This document shows positions 23,731 to 26,046 of a stretch of DNA of 26,046 nt, in pieces. This DNA is from Alphaproteobacteria bacterium (lineage in GTDB: Bacteria > Pseudomonadota > Alphaproteobacteria > Bin95): the NCBI GenBank assembly GCA_022822125.1, contig JAJECF010000238.1, forward strand, positions 1 through 26,046. Reading direction: 5' to 3'. A model generated the notes under the pieces. It worked only from the letters and a program-made list of their open reading frames with translations, was not told the origin of the DNA and did not search any database. Position 1 is the stretch's first letter; each line of letters starts with the position of its first letter. A program made the translations under genes and the position numbers.

Positions 23731-24576
23731 ATGACGGTGCTGAGGATTTTCTCCTATCTGCCCAATCCGCGCGTCTGGAAGGCGACGATCGCCGCGCGGC
23801 TGCTCGGCGTCGAGGTCGAGGTGGTGGGCGACCGTCCGAAGGCGCTGTCGGGCTGGCTCTGGGACTTCGACGCGAGGCCGCTCGAGGAAGCCGAGAAGAC
23901 GCCCGGCAACCCGCATGCGCGGGCGAGCAAGCGCGGCTTCAGCGCCGCCATGCTCTACAAGACGGACGCCTTCCTCGCCGCCCACCCCTTCGGCACCGTG
24001 CCGGCGGCGTTCGACCCGGAGGGCGCCACCGGCGTGTTCGAATCGAACAGCATCCTGCGCGCCGTCGCCCGCGCGGCGGCGCCGGAACGCCGCCAGACCG
24101 AACAACTCGCAGCGTTGGGCGCGGCGGCCGGCGGACTCTATGGCGAGGGGCCCTATGAGGCCGCGCGGATCGACAGCTTCCTCGATGCGGGGCTCGTCTT
24201 CGCGCGCGAGGCGCAGGCCTATCTGCTGGCGCTCACGGCCCGCGAGGCGTCCCGGGAGCTTTCGGGCCGTATGCGCGAGGCCTACGCCTTCTACCTGGAC
24301 GGCATAGACAATGCCGCGAGGCTCGGCGGCGAAGGTCTGGCGGGCCCGTTCTCGATCGCCGACATCGCCTTCGTCTGCGACTTCGCGCAATTCCGCCGCG
24401 AGGAGCGCATGGCCGACCGGCTGTCGGATTGCGGCCTCGAGCCCATCTACCGGCCCGGCGACCACGCCCATGCGCACGCCCATTTCGACCGCCTGCGCCG
24501 CCTGCCTGCCTTCGCCGCCGACCTGGGCGGCGGCTATGTGCTCGAAACGCAGGCGGAAGAGAGGAAAAGCGCATGA
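23731..24576 (+). CDS. Glutathione S-transferase family protein
   Basis: A 281-residue protein with an N-terminal thioredoxin-like domain (LRIFSYLPNPRVWKATIAAR near the start; cis-Pro region FGTVPAAF near 87-94; glutathione-binding FESNSILRAVAR near 104-115) and an all-helical C-terminal domain with the capping motif FSIADIAFVCDFAQF near 206-220. The loop between the second strand and helix is longer than in simple GSTs. GSTs conjugate or reduce electrophiles, or act in dehalogenation and ring isomerisation. Its stop overlaps the start of the next SDR gene by 4 nt, so the pair probably acts on the same compound, which is unknown. Confidence 0.88.
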   Translation: MTVLRIFSYLPNPRVWKATIAARLLGVEVEVVGDRPKALSGWLWDFDARPLEEAEKTPGNPHARASKRGFSAAMLYKTDAFLAAHPFGTVPAAFDPEGATGVFESNSILRAVARAAAPERRQTEQLAALGAAAGGLYGEGPYEAARIDSFLDAGLVFAREAQAYLLALTAREASRELSGRMREAYAFYLDGIDNAARLGGEGLAGPFSIADIAFVCDFAQFRREERMADRLSDCGLEPIYRPGDHAHAHAHFDRLRRLPAFAADLGGGYVLETQAEERKSA

Positions 24577-25283
24577 GTTCGCCTGTCGCGCTCGTCACCG
24601 GCGTCGGCCCCGACGGGGGCACGGGCGCCGAAATCGCCCGCCGCTTCGCCAGTGGCGGTTACCGGACCGCCATGCTCGCCCGCGATGCGGAGCGGCTGGC
24701 CGCGCTGGAGGCGGATATCGAGAACGCGACCGCCTTTCCCTGCGATGTCGGCGATCTCGATGCGCTATGCGCGACCGTGGCGGCCGTGCGCGAGCGGCTC
24801 GGCCCGCCGACAGTCGTCGTGCATAACGCGCTCCGGAGCACGCGCGGGCCGTTCCTGGAGCAGGACCCGGAGGAGCTCGAACGCAATTTCCGCGTGAATG
24901 CGACGGCGCTGCTGCATCTCGCCCGCGAGACGATTCCGGGCATGCTGGACGCCGGCGGCGGCGCGCTGCTGGTCACCGGCAACACCTCGGCCACGCGCGG
25001 CAAGGCGCATTGGGGCTTCTTCGCCTCCACCAAGGCGGCGCAGCGCATCCTGGCGGAGGCCATCGCGCGCGAATTCGGGCCGCAGGGCATCCATGTCGCC
25101 TATTTCATCATCGACGCCGCCATCGACACGCCGCGCACACGGCCGTTCATGGCGCCGGACGCGCCGGACGAGTTCTTCGCCAAACCGGCGGCCATCGCCG
25201 AGGAGATGTATCGCGTCGCGCATCAGGACCGCTCGACATGGTCCTTCACCGTCGAGCTCCGCCCCTTCGGCGAGACCTGGTAA
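24573..25283 (+). CDS. Atypical SDR family protein lacking the catalytic Tyr
   Basis: A 236-residue Rossmann-fold SDR coupled to the GST gene by an ATGA overlap. The nucleotide motif is the divergent TGVGPDGGTG (9-18), and the usual NNAG is replaced by HNAL near 84-87. At the active site the expected Tyr-x-x-x-Lys reads Phe150-Ala-Ser-Thr-Lys154, preceded by TGNTSATRG. Homologous SDRs with FAxxK exist and are generally uncharacterised. The segment EFGPQGIHVAYFIIDAAIDTP is typical of that subgroup. The protein may be a low-activity reductase, use another acid, or be a binding protein. AGGAAAAG lies upstream of ATG 24573. It converges on vapC with a 2-nt gap. Confidence 0.9.
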   Translation: MSSPVALVTGVGPDGGTGAEIARRFASGGYRTAMLARDAERLAALEADIENATAFPCDVGDLDALCATVAAVRERLGPPTVVVHNALRSTRGPFLEQDPEELERNFRVNATALLHLARETIPGMLDAGGGALLVTGNTSATRGKAHWGFFASTKAAQRILAEAIAREFGPQGIHVAYFIIDAAIDTPRTRPFMAPDAPDEFFAKPAAIAEEMYRVAHQDRSTWSFTVELRPFGETW

Positions 25284-25285
25284 GC

Positions 25286-25672
25286 CTATGCTGCCGCGAT
25301 GTCGGTCTGCGAGAAGTTCTCGCCCTTGAACAGCAGCGGCTCGCCCGTAATGCTCGCAAGCGCATAGGCGAAGCAGTCGCCGAAATTCAGCGCCGCCGGA
25401 TGGTTGCCCCTGCCGAAACGCCGCCAGGCCCGCCGGGCCGCGTCCATCCGCTCCACCGTCACCGGCACGGGCTCGATCCCGGCGCGCGCCGGAAAGGCAT
25501 CAAGCTCACGTCCTGCGGCCGGTCCGCTGCGGCCTTCCGCTACCATGAATGCCTCCAGGATGTTGGCTACCGACATGCGGCAGTTCGGGGCAGCGAGCAT
25601 CGCCTCCTGATAGCGCTCGGCGTCGCTCTCGCGGTTCAGCACAGCAAGCACGGCCGAGCTATCGACGGTCAC
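25286..25672 (-). CDS. vapC: PIN-domain toxin VapC
   Basis: A 128-residue PIN-domain ribonuclease, the toxin of a type II toxin-antitoxin pair. Acidic residues in the expected positions are Asp4 (VDSSA), Glu40 (NILEAF), Asp99 (NFGDCFAYALA) and Asp124 (SQTDIAAA). The PFGD-type NFGDC and the KGENF tail are typical of VapC. The start is GTG at 25672, overlapping the VapB stop (GTGA). VapC enzymes cleave specific tRNAs or rRNA; the target here is not predictable. The gene looks complete. Confidence 0.93.
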   Translation of the reverse strand: MTVDSSAVLAVLNRESDAERYQEAMLAAPNCRMSVANILEAFMVAEGRSGPAAGRELDAFPARAGIEPVPVTVERMDAARRAWRRFGRGNHPAALNFGDCFAYALASITGEPLLFKGENFSQTDIAAA

Positions 25673-26046
25673 CTCGGCAGGCCCCGCTCGTCATAGAGGA
25701 AATCGCCATGCTCGACTGCCGAAAAACCGGGACCCATCAGCTTCGCGAAACGCTCTGCAATAGCGCGCAGATCCCGGCGCCGCTCCTCGATGTCGCGCAT
25801 CCGCCTTTCCCGCTCCAGCCGCTCCCGCAGCGCCGCGGTTATCGCGCCGGTCTTGGTCTCGCCGGTGAGGCGAGCCAGCTCGGCGGCGAGCCGGCAGGTT
25901 TTCTCGTTCGAGGCACTTGCAGAATTGAGGTTCTGAGGAATAGCGGCTGAGATTTTGGATGCGGTTTTAGGTTTGCGTTGCGTTTGGGGCGCTGCGGCTG
26001 GCCTGATTGGGTCGCGGGTCGTGTCTGCGGTCGGTTTTGAGGCGAG
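25669..26046 (-). CDS. vapB: VapB-family antitoxin, N-terminus unresolved (frame open to right edge)
   Basis: Reading the minus strand, NEKTCRLAAELARLTGETKT, then AALRERLERERR and the ending HGDFLYDERGLPR fit the PSK-type VapB family: a DNA-binding N-terminal half and a VapC-binding C-terminal tail. The stop overlaps vapC's GTG. Homologues usually begin with Met about six residues before the NEKTCRLA block. Here that position reads SASAS with no ATG, GTG or TTG in frame, and the frame continues without a stop through a Lys/Pro/Ala/Gln-rich segment to the window edge. Either the protein has an unusual extension, uses a rare start (an ATT at 25941 is in frame), or its 5' end has been replaced by recombination. 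Sequence beyond about 25926 differs in composition. Confidence 0.75.
   Translation of the reverse strand, partial: LASKPTADTTRDPIRPAAAPQTQRKPKTASKISAAIPQNLNSASASNEKTCRLAAELARLTGETKTGAITAALRERLERERRMRDIEERRRDLRAIAERFAKLMGPGFSAVEHGDFLYDERGLPR

Overview
This GC-rich window reads as a chromosomal segment of an alphaproteobacterium. The evidence is the aerobic (CobN-type) cobalamin genes, the mostly alphaproteobacterial DUF1489 and DUF6460 families, codon use saturated with G/C at third positions, and intergenic palindromes of the kind scattered through alphaproteobacterial genomes. I cannot place it more precisely by eye.

Left end (1-2822). A compositionally different, less GC-rich stretch carries two translationally coupled genes on the minus strand. 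One encodes a protein with a long acidic, probably disordered region followed by an unrecognised helical domain. The other encodes a RapA/SNF2-type ATPase that runs off the left edge. This looks like the edge of an accessory or defence island and is the best candidate for an undescribed system. An AT-rich spacer separates it from the next block.

2823-6584. A three-gene minus-strand block (TcuA-like flavoprotein, MaoC hydratase, FAS1-DH-like hotdog protein) probably handles an organic acid or acyl-CoA. After a divergent DUF1489 gene comes a lower-GC DUF6883/DUF4926 pair resembling a toxin/immunity or TA-like module. Two palindromic repeats follow.

6585-15212. A minus-strand cobalamin operon reads cobP, Uma2 nuclease, cobW, cobN, cobO, SYLF protein, cobQ. 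Two genes with no known cobalamin role sit inside it. cobS and cobT, which complete the CobN chelatase, are not in the window.

15300-20013. A small membrane protein (DUF6460), a beta-hydroxyacid dehydrogenase, queA (queuosine), a membrane-anchored coiled-coil protein of unknown function, a fatty acid desaturase and rpsD (S4) with a clear sigma70-type promoter.

20164-26046. An SDR and a divergent alkA-type glycosylase with a perfect palindrome between them, a 210-bp imperfect palindrome, a DUF6064 membrane protein, a Tat-signal aldo/keto reductase, a GST-SDR pair whose SDR lacks the catalytic Tyr, and a VapBC pair whose antitoxin frame shows no normal start codon and stays open to the right edge.

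A recurring theme is that all three wide convergent gene junctions contain palindromic repeats. At two of them the repeat GCCTGATACCA(A/G)CGG supplies the stop codon of the adjacent gene.
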